Of a DNA stretch of 64,000 nucleotides, positions 27,250 through 35,197 are shown piece after piece. Numbering within the stretch: the stretch's first letter is position 1; each line of letters begins with the position of its first letter. The notes below the pieces were generated by a model, which saw nothing but the letters and a program-made list of their open reading frames with translations, had not been told where the DNA came from and ran no database searches. The stretch lies in contig NZ_CP118157.1 of NCBI RefSeq assembly GCF_032878875.1, positions 2,294,001 to 2,358,000 on the forward strand, written 5' to 3'. A program made the position numbers and the translations under genes. Source of the stretch: Microbacterium sp. AB (lineage in GTDB: Bacteria > Actinomycetota > Actinomycetes > Actinomycetales > Microbacteriaceae).

Positions 27250-28553
27250 GCGAAGCTCCAGACTGGCACTCTCTCTGCCTGCCCAAAAGTGCGTGTTGCT
27301 GTTGGCAATCCACGTAGCAAGCCGTGGAGTGAATCCACGTCAGCGACTTCGGCCTCCTCGATCGCTAACTCTACGTCCGCCCAGAGATCGAGCGCGTCCT
27401 CAAGCGGTGACTCGTCGGACCAATAACCGCGAGACAACGCCAGCGAGTCCAGCCACGGCCGCAGAGCTGTGGACGAGTGCCCACTCTCCCGCACCAGTTG
27501 AATCGCTGATCCCGTCGCTACACGCAATAGAAGAACGGTTCGAGCCACCATCGGCCGAAGGTAGAGCGCCGGATTAACTTCCGCCACGCGTGACTCATAA
27601 ATGGCGCCAACTAGACCCGTAGCTTGCGTCTTGGAGTTGCTCGCTTGGAGCGCAGAAAGCAATGCAGTCCCTTGCTGCGAGGCGGGAGCGAGCTCAGCAA
27701 CCCACTCTGACCACGAGGTCTTCCGTCGGATTGAAACATAGATCGATCTAAGCAACTCGGGAAGCAGGGCATCATCCAAAACTGGAAACGTCCCCGATCG
27801 ACCTGGTTCGAGAGCCTGCCAGACATCAGTCGCGAGATCTCGAACCTGCTCCGCCGTCATATCCTTCGGATGAAGGCGACTCGGGTTGTAGCTGACGACG
27901 TTCCTTCGATGATGGTCCTGATCGAACTTGCGCAGATCAAGAGACATGAGCCTGAAAAGGTCATCAATCTTGGCACGCGCCGCTTGAGCGGTTAGAGAGT
28001 CAACCCAATCTGCAAAAGGCTCACCGCCCGGGCGGATGATCTTTCCAAGCAGGTCCTGACTGCGACTGCTGTCGGTCCAAGCTTGGAGCGCTTGCCAAGC
28101 GACAGAATGGGTACCTGCAGAGCCACCAAACGGCTGGACTCCGATAGAGCTGATCGCAAAATGAGTTCGGTTGCCTACGTAGATTCCTTCACCCGCAAGC
28201 AGAGAAAGGGCCGCGCGGAGTTCTGCGTAGTAAGTGAGGTGGACCGCGCCGCCGACATCACCATGCAGAAGAGAGTCCAACGCGCGCCCAAGAAATCCCC
28301 AGGCGTCACCGCAATGGGCAAATGTGGATCCCGCCATATACCGAACGAAGTTCAGCCTCCGCCCAGCAGGGATCGCCTTGCTGTCCGCTTCGATGCGAGC
28401 CCCTGCGTTTGGAAGGTATCCGTTCCCTCGCGGAAACCAGCGCTCTCCCGAGAGCGGGAGCACACCCCCAAGTGCCGCAGCAATTGTGCTCCGATCCGCT
28501 GACTGGACCGTCGCCAAATGACTGGCACCAAACGGTTGCGTTTGATGCGCCAC
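27246..28553 (-). CDS. Protein of unknown function in the DGQHR/methyltransferase operon
   Basis: A 435-residue soluble, helix-rich protein that I do not recognise. Notable segments are NFVRYMAGSTFAHCGDAWGFLGRALDSLLHGD, VHLTYYAELRAALSLLAGEGIY, and RLMSLDLRKFDQDHHRRNVVSYN. The last contains R-K-x4-H followed by HRRN in a helical context, loosely like a HEPN RNase motif, but this is weak. It begins with GTG overlapping the DGQHR gene stop (TAGTG at 28551-28555) and its own stop overlaps the methyltransferase start, so the three proteins are made together and may work as a complex. Lower GC than the flanks. Confidence 0.75.
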   Translation of the reverse strand: MAHQTQPFGASHLATVQSADRSTIAAALGGVLPLSGERWFPRGNGYLPNAGARIEADSKAIPAGRRLNFVRYMAGSTFAHCGDAWGFLGRALDSLLHGDVGGAVHLTYYAELRAALSLLAGEGIYVGNRTHFAISSIGVQPFGGSAGTHSVAWQALQAWTDSSRSQDLLGKIIRPGGEPFADWVDSLTAQAARAKIDDLFRLMSLDLRKFDQDHHRRNVVSYNPSRLHPKDMTAEQVRDLATDVWQALEPGRSGTFPVLDDALLPELLRSIYVSIRRKTSWSEWVAELAPASQQGTALLSALQASNSKTQATGLVGAIYESRVAEVNPALYLRPMVARTVLLLRVATGSAIQLVRESGHSSTALRPWLDSLALSRGYWSDESPLEDALDLWADVELAIEEAEVADVDSLHGLLRGLPTATRTFGQAERVPVWSFA

Positions 28554-30067
28554 TACGCCCAGCCTGCCAGTTCATCGGCCGCCGAGATGACTGCTTCTCC
28601 ACCATGCTTGCGAAGATGAGCGAGGAGCTGGTCGCGCAGTTCCTTGTAGCCACCACTACCACGGAGAGCAGCTTTCGCGAGTCTCTCCTGCTCCGGGAGG
28701 TTCGGGAAGCTACTCGTGCGCCAATCGTATGTCGAAAGTCCAGCAGCAATCTCCTTCAGGAACGCATGAATAGGCTCCGGGAGGGTGGACGCGACTTCGC
28801 GTACGTTCTCAGCTGACACGTCCGCAAGATCACCAGAATCGCGCCAGTCCGTAAGCCCAAGTTTCGTCTGCCGGATATAGCAGAGGTCATTGACGACCGA
28901 TTGGAATCCACGGACTCCCTGGTCAGTCGCCAACAAGCTGAACCCCCCGCTGAAGGCAGGGTCGCCGTCCGCAGGTTCTAGTTCCGCTCGCTGAATCCTC
29001 AACTCTGCAGCCCAGGCGCAATCGCTCTGTTGAACCGCTTCCGCCAGAAGACGCCAAGCAGTCACAAGGAACGCGCCTTGTTGCAAGCGCGACCAAGCAA
29101 GCCCATCATTCTGATTTGGGGTGCCTCCAAAAATGCCACCCACGCGGTTTCTCCCAGACGGTTCCCAAGGCTTAACCATGCTCGCTATTAGGCTGCGAAC
29201 GAATGCGGCCTGAGTGACGGGACCGTTCTCCTTGCGCGGTCCGCCTAGCATATTGATCCGTTTGAACCATGGGCTCTCAGGCGTAGCCCAGAGAACTTCA
29301 GTCAGCTCCTGCGCACGACTTTCTCTGTAGACAAGGATTCGATCACCACTGTCTAGCCAGTCTTGTTCGCGTAGCAGTGGATACAGGTCAAAGGCCAATG
29401 AAGCGTTGATCTTCTTGGGCTTGATGTTGATCGTCCAAAAGAGGTACGCCTGCCAGGAGATATCGAGACCATGAAATGCCACAACAGGCAACTCGAAATC
29501 AGCCACATTCGGATCATCATCATCAAAGGCAAATAGCCGGTGCTGCCCATCGATAACCTCGATTGGAGGCAATGCCTCGTCAATCGCTTCGGGCAGTGTC
29601 AGCAGGGAGAAGGAGCCGTCTGAACTATCTTGCACGCGCACAGCGTGATCAGCGTCGATCTTTCGACCGTTTCGCTCATCGCCAGTCTCGAGAATGTTCA
29701 CCACGACGGCGGTAGGCAGCCATCCAGGCTTACGCAGGCCTTCGTTCGACGGGTCTTTTCTCTGCACGTCGCTCAAACCTGAGCGAGGAAAACCCTCAGC
29801 TACGTACCGCCGAATTTCGGCGCTTCGTTCTTTGTCGTGACGCCGTTGAATGCCCAGATCGTCCTTGCGCGGCGTCATCGAATCCGTATCACGCCGGTAG
29901 ATAGCGGAAAGCTTGCGCAACTGAGCTGCAGACATCGAGAAGAGATAGAAGTGCGGGCCTGGCCGGGATTGATTCTGACCCTCGTCAAAGTTGACCTTGT
30001 CCCACTCCGGAAGCCACTGCTTCACCCGAAGGGCAGGGACCGAGGTCGCGTCATCGGACGGTGTCAA
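28553..30067 (-). CDS. DGQHR-domain protein (DndB-like)
   Basis: A 504-residue protein with the diagnostic motif PIEVIDGQHRLFAFDDD near residue 170, preceded by a ParB-like region (YRRDTDSMTPRKDDLGIQRRHDKERSAEIRRYVAEGFPR) and followed by VAFHGLDISWQAYLFWTINIKPKKINASLAFDLYPLL. DGQHR proteins include DndB, which controls DNA phosphorothioation, and DpdB of the 7-deazaguanine DNA system. Here no dndCDE, ssp or dpd genes are present; instead the partner is a D12 methyltransferase. First gene of a three-gene operon adjacent to the ICE end; promoter expected in the 190-base gap behind the integrase. Lower GC than neighbours. Confidence 0.82.
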   Translation of the reverse strand: MTPSDDATSVPALRVKQWLPEWDKVNFDEGQNQSRPGPHFYLFSMSAAQLRKLSAIYRRDTDSMTPRKDDLGIQRRHDKERSAEIRRYVAEGFPRSGLSDVQRKDPSNEGLRKPGWLPTAVVVNILETGDERNGRKIDADHAVRVQDSSDGSFSLLTLPEAIDEALPPIEVIDGQHRLFAFDDDDPNVADFELPVVAFHGLDISWQAYLFWTINIKPKKINASLAFDLYPLLREQDWLDSGDRILVYRESRAQELTEVLWATPESPWFKRINMLGGPRKENGPVTQAAFVRSLIASMVKPWEPSGRNRVGGIFGGTPNQNDGLAWSRLQQGAFLVTAWRLLAEAVQQSDCAWAAELRIQRAELEPADGDPAFSGGFSLLATDQGVRGFQSVVNDLCYIRQTKLGLTDWRDSGDLADVSAENVREVASTLPEPIHAFLKEIAAGLSTYDWRTSSFPNLPEQERLAKAALRGSGGYKELRDQLLAHLRKHGGEAVISAADELAGWA

Positions 30068-30258
30068 GGCAAAACCCCCATCGTAGTGCTAGCGATACCT
30101 TCACAGCCTATCGCGAGCGGGATCTGGCCGCGCGGAGCCAGGTAGGGCGTGTGCTCGTTGAGTCCGGAAGCACTCCTGCGCACGTAGCTAGTCCATCCCG
30201 CCCCAAGATCGCCTAGAGATTCACCCCACCTTGACAGCGGCCGAGAAGCTCTCGACGG

Positions 30259-31440
30259 TCACACCGCTCGCCCGAACGCGCGTTCGAGGTGCTCAGCGGT
30301 GGCGGGGTTCACGGTCTCGTTGCGCTGGATGTAGTGCTGCATCGTGATCCGCGGGTCGGTGTGCCCGAGGAGTTCCGAAGCGAGGAGCACGCCTTGTGCG
30401 TCGTTGACGACGGTCGCGACGGTGCGGCGGAAGCGGTGTGGGGTGACGTTCTCGATCCCGGCTGCGTCCATCACGTCGCGCAGGAGCCGGCGGACGTTGT
30501 TCGTCGTGTGGGGCGTACCCACACGCGTGCTGAACAGGAGCGTGGCCGGTTCGGTGTCGCCGCTACGCAACAGGCGCGAGCGGATCGCCTGCAGCGCGAA
30601 CGACGGCAGCGCGACGCGGCGAACCGAGCGATCCGTCTTCGGATGATCCTGCCGGTGGGTCGGCTCGCCCTTGCGACTGATAATCGTCCCGGCAATCCGC
30701 GCTGTCGGGATCGGGCCGTCCATGTCGAGATCCTGGAGGCGGATGGCGAGGACTTCGCCGATACGCGCAGAGGTGCCGAGCATGACTTCGACGATCTGCC
30801 CGAGCTGCCTATCCGGCCTCGGTCCCGCCAGTATCCGCCGGGACTCCCAAGCCTTGATCGCGGCGCGGATGTCCTGCACCTCGCCGATGGTGAACGCCTC
30901 CGGGATGGTCCTCTTCCGATGCAGCCGAGAGACGTGATCCATCGGGTTGCGAGGAAGGATCTCGTGACGGACCGCGAGCGCGAGTGCGAGGCGGAGGACG
31001 ACGCGGGCGTGCTTGGCCCGACTGTAGCTGCGCTTAGCGAGTCGTTTGAGGAAGTAGTCGCAGCGGGCGACCCCGATCTCCCGGAGGGTGAGGTCTTTGA
31101 ATGCAGGGAGGACGAGGGCGCGCATGTCGCGCTCGTAGAGATTCCTCGTGGTTCGGGAGAGGCGGTCTTCGATCTCCATGTCTTCCAGCCAGTACGTGAC
31201 GAGCTCCGGGAACGAGCTGTCGGCGCTCATCCCGTTGAATCCGGGCTGGTAGAGGGAGCGTTCGGCGAGCTTCTGCTTGAGCTTGCGCTCCGCGGCGGCC
31301 CGTGAGGCGCCGGTGGCTTGGACGAGTCGGTTGGTGCCATCCCAGTCCCGGTACCGGGCGCGGGCCACATGGTTGCCGTTCGGCTGGGCGCGGGTGGCGA
31401 TGATCCCGAAGGTGCCGATGGGTGTGCGGGGCCTACCCAC
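30259..31440 (-). CDS. int: Tyrosine recombinase (ICE integrase)
   Basis: A 393-residue site-specific recombinase with an N-terminal AP2-like arm-binding part (RARYRDWDGTNRLVQATGASRAAAERKLKQ), a SAM-like core-binding domain (RLSRTTRNLYERDMRALVLP) and a C-terminal catalytic domain: Arg in TSARIGEVLAIRL, HRFRRT for His-x-x-Arg, and LGHTDPRITMQHYIQ with the nucleophilic Tyr. It overlaps the excisionase gene end by eight bases. It should act on the tRNA-Pro site 4.4 kb to the left; the defence-like operon separates gene and site. Apparently intact. Confidence 0.93.
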   Translation of the reverse strand: MGRPRTPIGTFGIIATRAQPNGNHVARARYRDWDGTNRLVQATGASRAAAERKLKQKLAERSLYQPGFNGMSADSSFPELVTYWLEDMEIEDRLSRTTRNLYERDMRALVLPAFKDLTLREIGVARCDYFLKRLAKRSYSRAKHARVVLRLALALAVRHEILPRNPMDHVSRLHRKRTIPEAFTIGEVQDIRAAIKAWESRRILAGPRPDRQLGQIVEVMLGTSARIGEVLAIRLQDLDMDGPIPTARIAGTIISRKGEPTHRQDHPKTDRSVRRVALPSFALQAIRSRLLRSGDTEPATLLFSTRVGTPHTTNNVRRLLRDVMDAAGIENVTPHRFRRTVATVVNDAQGVLLASELLGHTDPRITMQHYIQRNETVNPATAEHLERAFGRAV

Positions 31441-31690
31441 GCGCGCCCTCCCCTGCTCCGGGAAAGGTGGCAGCCCCGGTAGAGGCGGCGGCCTCGCGCA
31501 TGGTGTCCATCCAGGCGCGGATGTCGGTGATGCCGAACATGATGCGCTTGCCGAAGCGGTAGGCGCGGGGGCCTTTGCCGTTGGTGCGCCAGTCGTAGAT
31601 GGTGGAGACGGGGACGCCGAGGTAGTCGGCGAGTTCGTCGATGTTCAGGAGCGGTTCCAGGCCGTGCGGGCTGGACTGGTGTTGATTCAT
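31433..31690 (-). CDS. xis: Excisionase-type helix-turn-helix protein
   Basis: An 85-residue protein with a MerR-like winged helix: LLNIDELADYLGVPVSTIYDWRTNGKGPRAYRFGKRIMFGITDIRAWMD, the HTH_17 pattern of recombination directionality factors. It is encoded just before the integrase with an eight-base overlap, the usual xis-int arrangement of actinobacterial ICEs. Predicted to bend attachment-site DNA and favour excision. Confidence 0.87.
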   Translation of the reverse strand: MNQHQSSPHGLEPLLNIDELADYLGVPVSTIYDWRTNGKGPRAYRFGKRIMFGITDIRAWMDTMREAAASTGAATFPGAGEGARG

Positions 31691-31833
31691 CCTTCCAGTC
31701 TCGAAGGACAGATGACCGGGTCTGTTCTCCCGCCCTGCTCCCCGTCGAGTTGCCCGCCGCCCGGCACGCGAATCAGCGCCTGCCGTTGCGGCGTCGCTGT
31801 TCGAACGGTGCGGGCGAGGTCGCGATGCAGTTC

Positions 31834-32208
31834 CTATGGCATGCGCGCCGTTGTCGGTTCAGCAGGCTCAATCGGCCGACGTGTACGGTGGTCGCGGCGT
31901 CGGGTTGCCGACTCCTCAAGGCGAGCGCGGACGAGGAGGACAACGCTGATCGGGCCCATGATGAGGAACTTGAGCGCGTTCCAGCAGAACAGGAGCACGA
32001 GGAGGTTCAGCCAGCCGGGGCCGCCGTCCTCGATCAGGGTGAGGCAGTAGTTCGCGGCGAGGAAGTACGGCGCGGCGAGGAGCATCGCGGGGGTGCCCCA
32101 TTTCAGGCCGCGGCGGGTGCGGATCGCGTCGAGCGCGATGTTGGTGGGCATGTAGCGCCGCAGGTAGTAGCGGGCGTGGGCGCTGAGCGCCCAAAGCAGC
32201 CGGATCAT
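31834..32208 (-). CDS. Small membrane protein of ICE integration region
   Basis: A 124-residue protein starting MIRLLWALSAHARYYLRRYM, with two hydrophobic segments (TPAMLLAAPYFLAANYCLTLI and WLNLLVLLFCWNALKFLIMG) and a basic Arg-rich C-terminus. I recall close relatives next to integrases in many actinobacterial elements, often labelled sulfate permease without basis. AGAGGAAA lies upstream of the ATG at 32208. Function is unknown; the conserved association suggests a role in the element's life cycle. Confidence 0.7.
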   Translation of the reverse strand: MIRLLWALSAHARYYLRRYMPTNIALDAIRTRRGLKWGTPAMLLAAPYFLAANYCLTLIEDGGPGWLNLLVLLFCWNALKFLIMGPISVVLLVRARLEESATRRRDHRTRRPIEPAEPTTARMP

Positions 32209-32375
32209 GGCGTTTCCTCTCGTGGCACGGTCAGGTGTCGAGACAGTGCGTAGAGAGTGGCCCGGGGGCCTGTCCGTAGTGGGACGCCATATCAAGGAGG
32301 AATCTGCCTCGCTCCCAGGGTACGACTCCCCGGAGACATCCGTAAGAGGTGCGCCCGCTCGTTCGGGTGGCGCTC

Positions 32376-32391
32376 GCGCACCTGTCTGGCA
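32376..32391 (+). repeat. ICE motif copy 1 (upstream of dprA-like gene)
   Basis: GCGCACCTGTCTGGCA, ending 19 bases before the dprA-like start. It fits the consensus GCGCACCTGNCTGKCA shared with copies at 55346 and 61576. The shared position just ahead of ICE genes suggests a common regulatory or processing signal. Confidence 0.55.
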
Positions 32392-32410
32392 CACACGGAC
32401 GGGAGCCGGC

Positions 32411-33412
32411 ATGGCCACAATCACTTCTCTCTCCAAGGATGAGCGCGCCGCGCGGGTGACTCTGGCTGCAACCTTGGAGCCCGATGACGCGGTGACCGGC
32501 CGGCTCATCACCGCGGTCGGCACCGTGGAGACTGTGCGCCTGGCAGCTGGTACCGGTGCGTTCCCGAAGAAGGTGGATGCGATCGAGGCGGGGCTGTGGC
32601 GCAACAAGGTTGCCCCACGAATGGATGCCCGCACGGTCACGCAGGCGCTGTCGGAGAGCGACCGTCTCGGGCTGCGCATCCTCATCCCTGGAGACGATGA
32701 TTGGCCGGCCGCGCTCAACGACTTGGGCGAGCGTACCCCGACTGCCCTGTGGGTGCGCGGCGCAACATCGTTCCTCACTGCTCCGCTGAGTGATCGCGTG
32801 ACGGTCACCGGAGCCCGCGCCGCCACAAGCTACGGCGAGCACGTCACGGGCGAGCTCGCCTCCGATCTGACGCATGCCGAGCGGATCATCGTGGCCGGCG
32901 GCGCCTACGGTATCGACGCCGCCGCACACCGACCCGCGCTCGCCTCCGGTGGGCAGACTGTCGCCGTGATGGTCGGCGGCTTGGATCGGCTCTACCCGTC
33001 CGGCAACCGTGAGCTCCTGGAACGAGTCGGAGACCTCGGGCTTCTCGCCAGCGAGATGCCGCCCGGCGCGACACCGAGCAAGTGGCGCTTCCTCGCCCGC
33101 AATCGCATCCTCGGCGCCCTCTCCGGTGCGACCGTCGTCGTGGAAGCCGGCTACCGCTCCGGCTCCCTCAACCTCGCCGCCCGCGCCGCGCAGCTCGGGC
33201 GACCCGTGGGCGCAGTCCCCGGTCCGGTCACCAGCGTGTCCAGTGCCGGCACGCACCGGCTCCTGCGCGAAGGCATCGCGTCCCTCGTGACCCGGGTTCA
33301 AGACGTGACAGCGCTCCTCGACCGGTCGACTGAGACGAGCCGAAGCACCATCGAACACGGAGTTGGGCTCGGCCGTCCGGCACGACAGGAGGCGTCGGTT
33401 CGCTCCTTCTGA
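32411..33412 (+). CDS. DprA/Smf-like DNA-processing protein
   Basis: A 333-residue protein with the Rossmann-like DprA core: RILIPGDDDWPAALNDLGER, VTVTGARAATSYGEHVTGELA, IIVAGGAYGIDAAAHRPALA, VAVMVGGLDRLYPSGNRELL and SEMPPGATPSKWRFLARNRILGALS, all standard DprA segments that bind single-stranded DNA. Chromosomal DprA loads RecA during transformation; ICE-encoded versions may protect or process incoming single strands after conjugation (inference). The ATG at 32411 (MATITSLSKDER) is chosen; a longer frame overlaps the divergent membrane-protein gene. Confidence 0.88.
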   Translation: MATITSLSKDERAARVTLAATLEPDDAVTGRLITAVGTVETVRLAAGTGAFPKKVDAIEAGLWRNKVAPRMDARTVTQALSESDRLGLRILIPGDDDWPAALNDLGERTPTALWVRGATSFLTAPLSDRVTVTGARAATSYGEHVTGELASDLTHAERIIVAGGAYGIDAAAHRPALASGGQTVAVMVGGLDRLYPSGNRELLERVGDLGLLASEMPPGATPSKWRFLARNRILGALSGATVVVEAGYRSGSLNLAARAAQLGRPVGAVPGPVTSVSSAGTHRLLREGIASLVTRVQDVTALLDRSTETSRSTIEHGVGLGRPARQEASVRSF

Positions 33413-33481
33413 ATGCTCTCCTGTGAGGAAGTCGCACCAGGCGCGATACCCGTTCTTGCGTCCTACGTACAGTGCTTTCGC

Positions 33482-34108
33482 TCAGTAGTAGTCTCCAGCG
33501 AGCTCGTTGAGTGTCGGGCCTGCCGAGTACAGCCCGTCAACGTAGTCCGTGATGACGGTGAGATTGTCGTACTGCTGCTCGAGCAGCGCGGCGAGGTCGG
33601 GGAAGTCAGCGTGCTCCTGGGTGTTGGGTAACTGACCCGCATACCGAAACGCGGTGCCGCTCTTGTCTGCCTCATGAAGCATAGCGATGAGCTTCTCCAC
33701 CTCCGGCGGGAACGATTCATCCAGGTCGAGCGCGTCGTAGTGCTTCTTGGCCTCGTTGAGGAGCTTATGGAGGTTGTGCCCCAGCTCTTTGAACCGCTCG
33801 TCTGATCTCGCTTGCTCGAGCTCTGACGTTCTTCCTTCGACGTAGGTCATGCGGGTGCTCACCAAGAACTGGATGAGGTTCTTTAGCTCAAGCTCGAACG
33901 CCTGTCTGTAGAGAGTGAGGAACGGGAGCAGGATGAGGTCGTCAATGGTGTCCCCTGTGAAAGTTTCGGCGAGGCGTTTCGCCGCGAAGCGGTAGGACAG
34001 CGCGTAGTCGCGATTCGTTTGATACGGATAGCGGACAATCAGTCGGCTGTATACCTTGTTCGGCACCGATTCGAGCAAACGCAGCGGCTTGGAGCGTGCA
34101 GACGACAT
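33482..34108 (-). CDS. Hypothetical helical protein, HEPN-like
   Basis: A 208-residue all-helical protein. The segment LILLPFLTLYRQAFELELKNLIQFLV followed by ELGHNLHKLLNEAKKHY resembles HEPN-type toxin/defence proteins where a helix with E/LxLK is followed by GHNL. No strict RX4-6H motif is obvious, so nuclease activity is uncertain. It is divergent from the gene at 34292 and has lower GC than the conjugation genes. It could be the helical partner of a defence or toxin-antitoxin system, but no obvious antitoxin is adjacent. Confidence 0.6.
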   Translation of the reverse strand: MSSARSKPLRLLESVPNKVYSRLIVRYPYQTNRDYALSYRFAAKRLAETFTGDTIDDLILLPFLTLYRQAFELELKNLIQFLVSTRMTYVEGRTSELEQARSDERFKELGHNLHKLLNEAKKHYDALDLDESFPPEVEKLIAMLHEADKSGTAFRYAGQLPNTQEHADFPDLAALLEQQYDNLTVITDYVDGLYSAGPTLNELAGDYY

Positions 34109-34291
34109 GTTTCATTGTGGCATCCGCTCCCCCCGGAGCAGGCCCAGACGGGAGGGGCACGCGCTTCTGCGGCTCACGCCCCCTTCGCTTCTCCTCTGGC
34201 GCGCTGGGTACGTCTCGTCCCAAACTCTGGTTCGCTAGTGACGTGTCAGCTATGGATGACACGGGCAAGCAGCAGCGAGGGGCAGCGGATC

Positions 34292-35161
34292 GTGAGCAAA
34301 GTTGAAGAGGAGCACGCGAGGCTCATGCTCGTCGGCGAGCTCGGTGTCGATTTCTGTGTCTATGACGATGGTTCGAGGCCGAGCATGCCCGACTTGCTCT
34401 CTGCCGACGGCAAGCATGTCGCGGAGGTAATTACTACCGTCCTGCCCGCCGTGCGCGAAGCTGAACGACGCCTCGAGCCACTGGTTGAGCCGCGCCTGCC
34501 TCATTGCGTATGGGTGATAATCCCATACACGGTGCTGGGAGGCGTCACGAAAGATGTACGCAGCAAGATCGGCGCTGACATCGTCCGGTGGGTCGAGGAA
34601 GCCGGTTGCGTCTTTCATTGGCCGTCACTCACCCAGCATCAATCGTTCGACGACCCAGGTACCGCTCCGTTCCTCGGTCTTGGCGCCTACGACGATGGTG
34701 TCCGAGCGATGTGCGTTCAGTCCTGCTTCCATCCGGACGCAGGAGTACATCAGATCCGGTGGTCAATCGAGCATGCGCCGTCGTCCTATGATCCGTGGGA
34801 GTTGATTCGGCGATCGCTGCGAATCGTTGATGCGCAGAAGCGCGGCGGCGTGCAGGCTCTGGCGGACAAGCTGATCGGGTATCCGAACAAGCATCTGGTT
34901 ATGTACCCGTTCGGTCCTCCCGGCAATCTGACGGCCGCGTTCGCCAGTTTTGCCACGCCGCCTGACCCGCGCGACCTCATTCCGCCACAGCTGAACGCTC
35001 CGCTTTCCGATGTTCATCTTTGGCTCATGTACCAGTACGGCGACCAAGGCATCATAGAAGGGCTGCATGTCTGCAACGGGCACTGGGCACGGTTCGGGAC
35101 ACGGCTCCCGGGTGTCGATCAGGTGTCCCACTTGCGAAGGCTGCATTACAGAGAGGCGTAG
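34292..35161 (+). CDS. Hypothetical protein, possible nuclease-like fold
   Basis: A 289-residue protein of unknown function. Near residue 28 it reads RPSMPDLLSADGKHVAEVIT, which is reminiscent of the PD-x(n)-E-x-T variant of PD-(D/E)xK nuclease-like folds; the rest (HCVWVIIPYTVLGG, IVRWVEEAGCVFHWPS) is not recognised. The start is taken as the GTG at 34292 with GAGGGG nine bases before it; an ATG 36 bases upstream has no good site. It is convergent with the relaxase gene and divergent from the helical protein gene. Cargo gene of the ICE. Confidence 0.6.
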   Translation: MSKVEEEHARLMLVGELGVDFCVYDDGSRPSMPDLLSADGKHVAEVITTVLPAVREAERRLEPLVEPRLPHCVWVIIPYTVLGGVTKDVRSKIGADIVRWVEEAGCVFHWPSLTQHQSFDDPGTAPFLGLGAYDDGVRAMCVQSCFHPDAGVHQIRWSIEHAPSSYDPWELIRRSLRIVDAQKRGGVQALADKLIGYPNKHLVMYPFGPPGNLTAAFASFATPPDPRDLIPPQLNAPLSDVHLWLMYQYGDQGIIEGLHVCNGHWARFGTRLPGVDQVSHLRRLHYREA

Positions 35162-35197
35162 TTTCGCGCAGCTCACGAACCTCCGTGCGTCCAGATT

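Noticed and set aside
28553..30067. DndB of a phosphorothioation system
   Set aside because: The DGQHR motif fits, but no dndA/C/D/E, sspBCD or dpd genes exist in the window, so a named Dnd system is not supported.
31834..32208. Sulfate permease label for the small membrane protein
   Set aside because: Only two hydrophobic segments and no SulP or STAS features; the label is a propagated misnomer.
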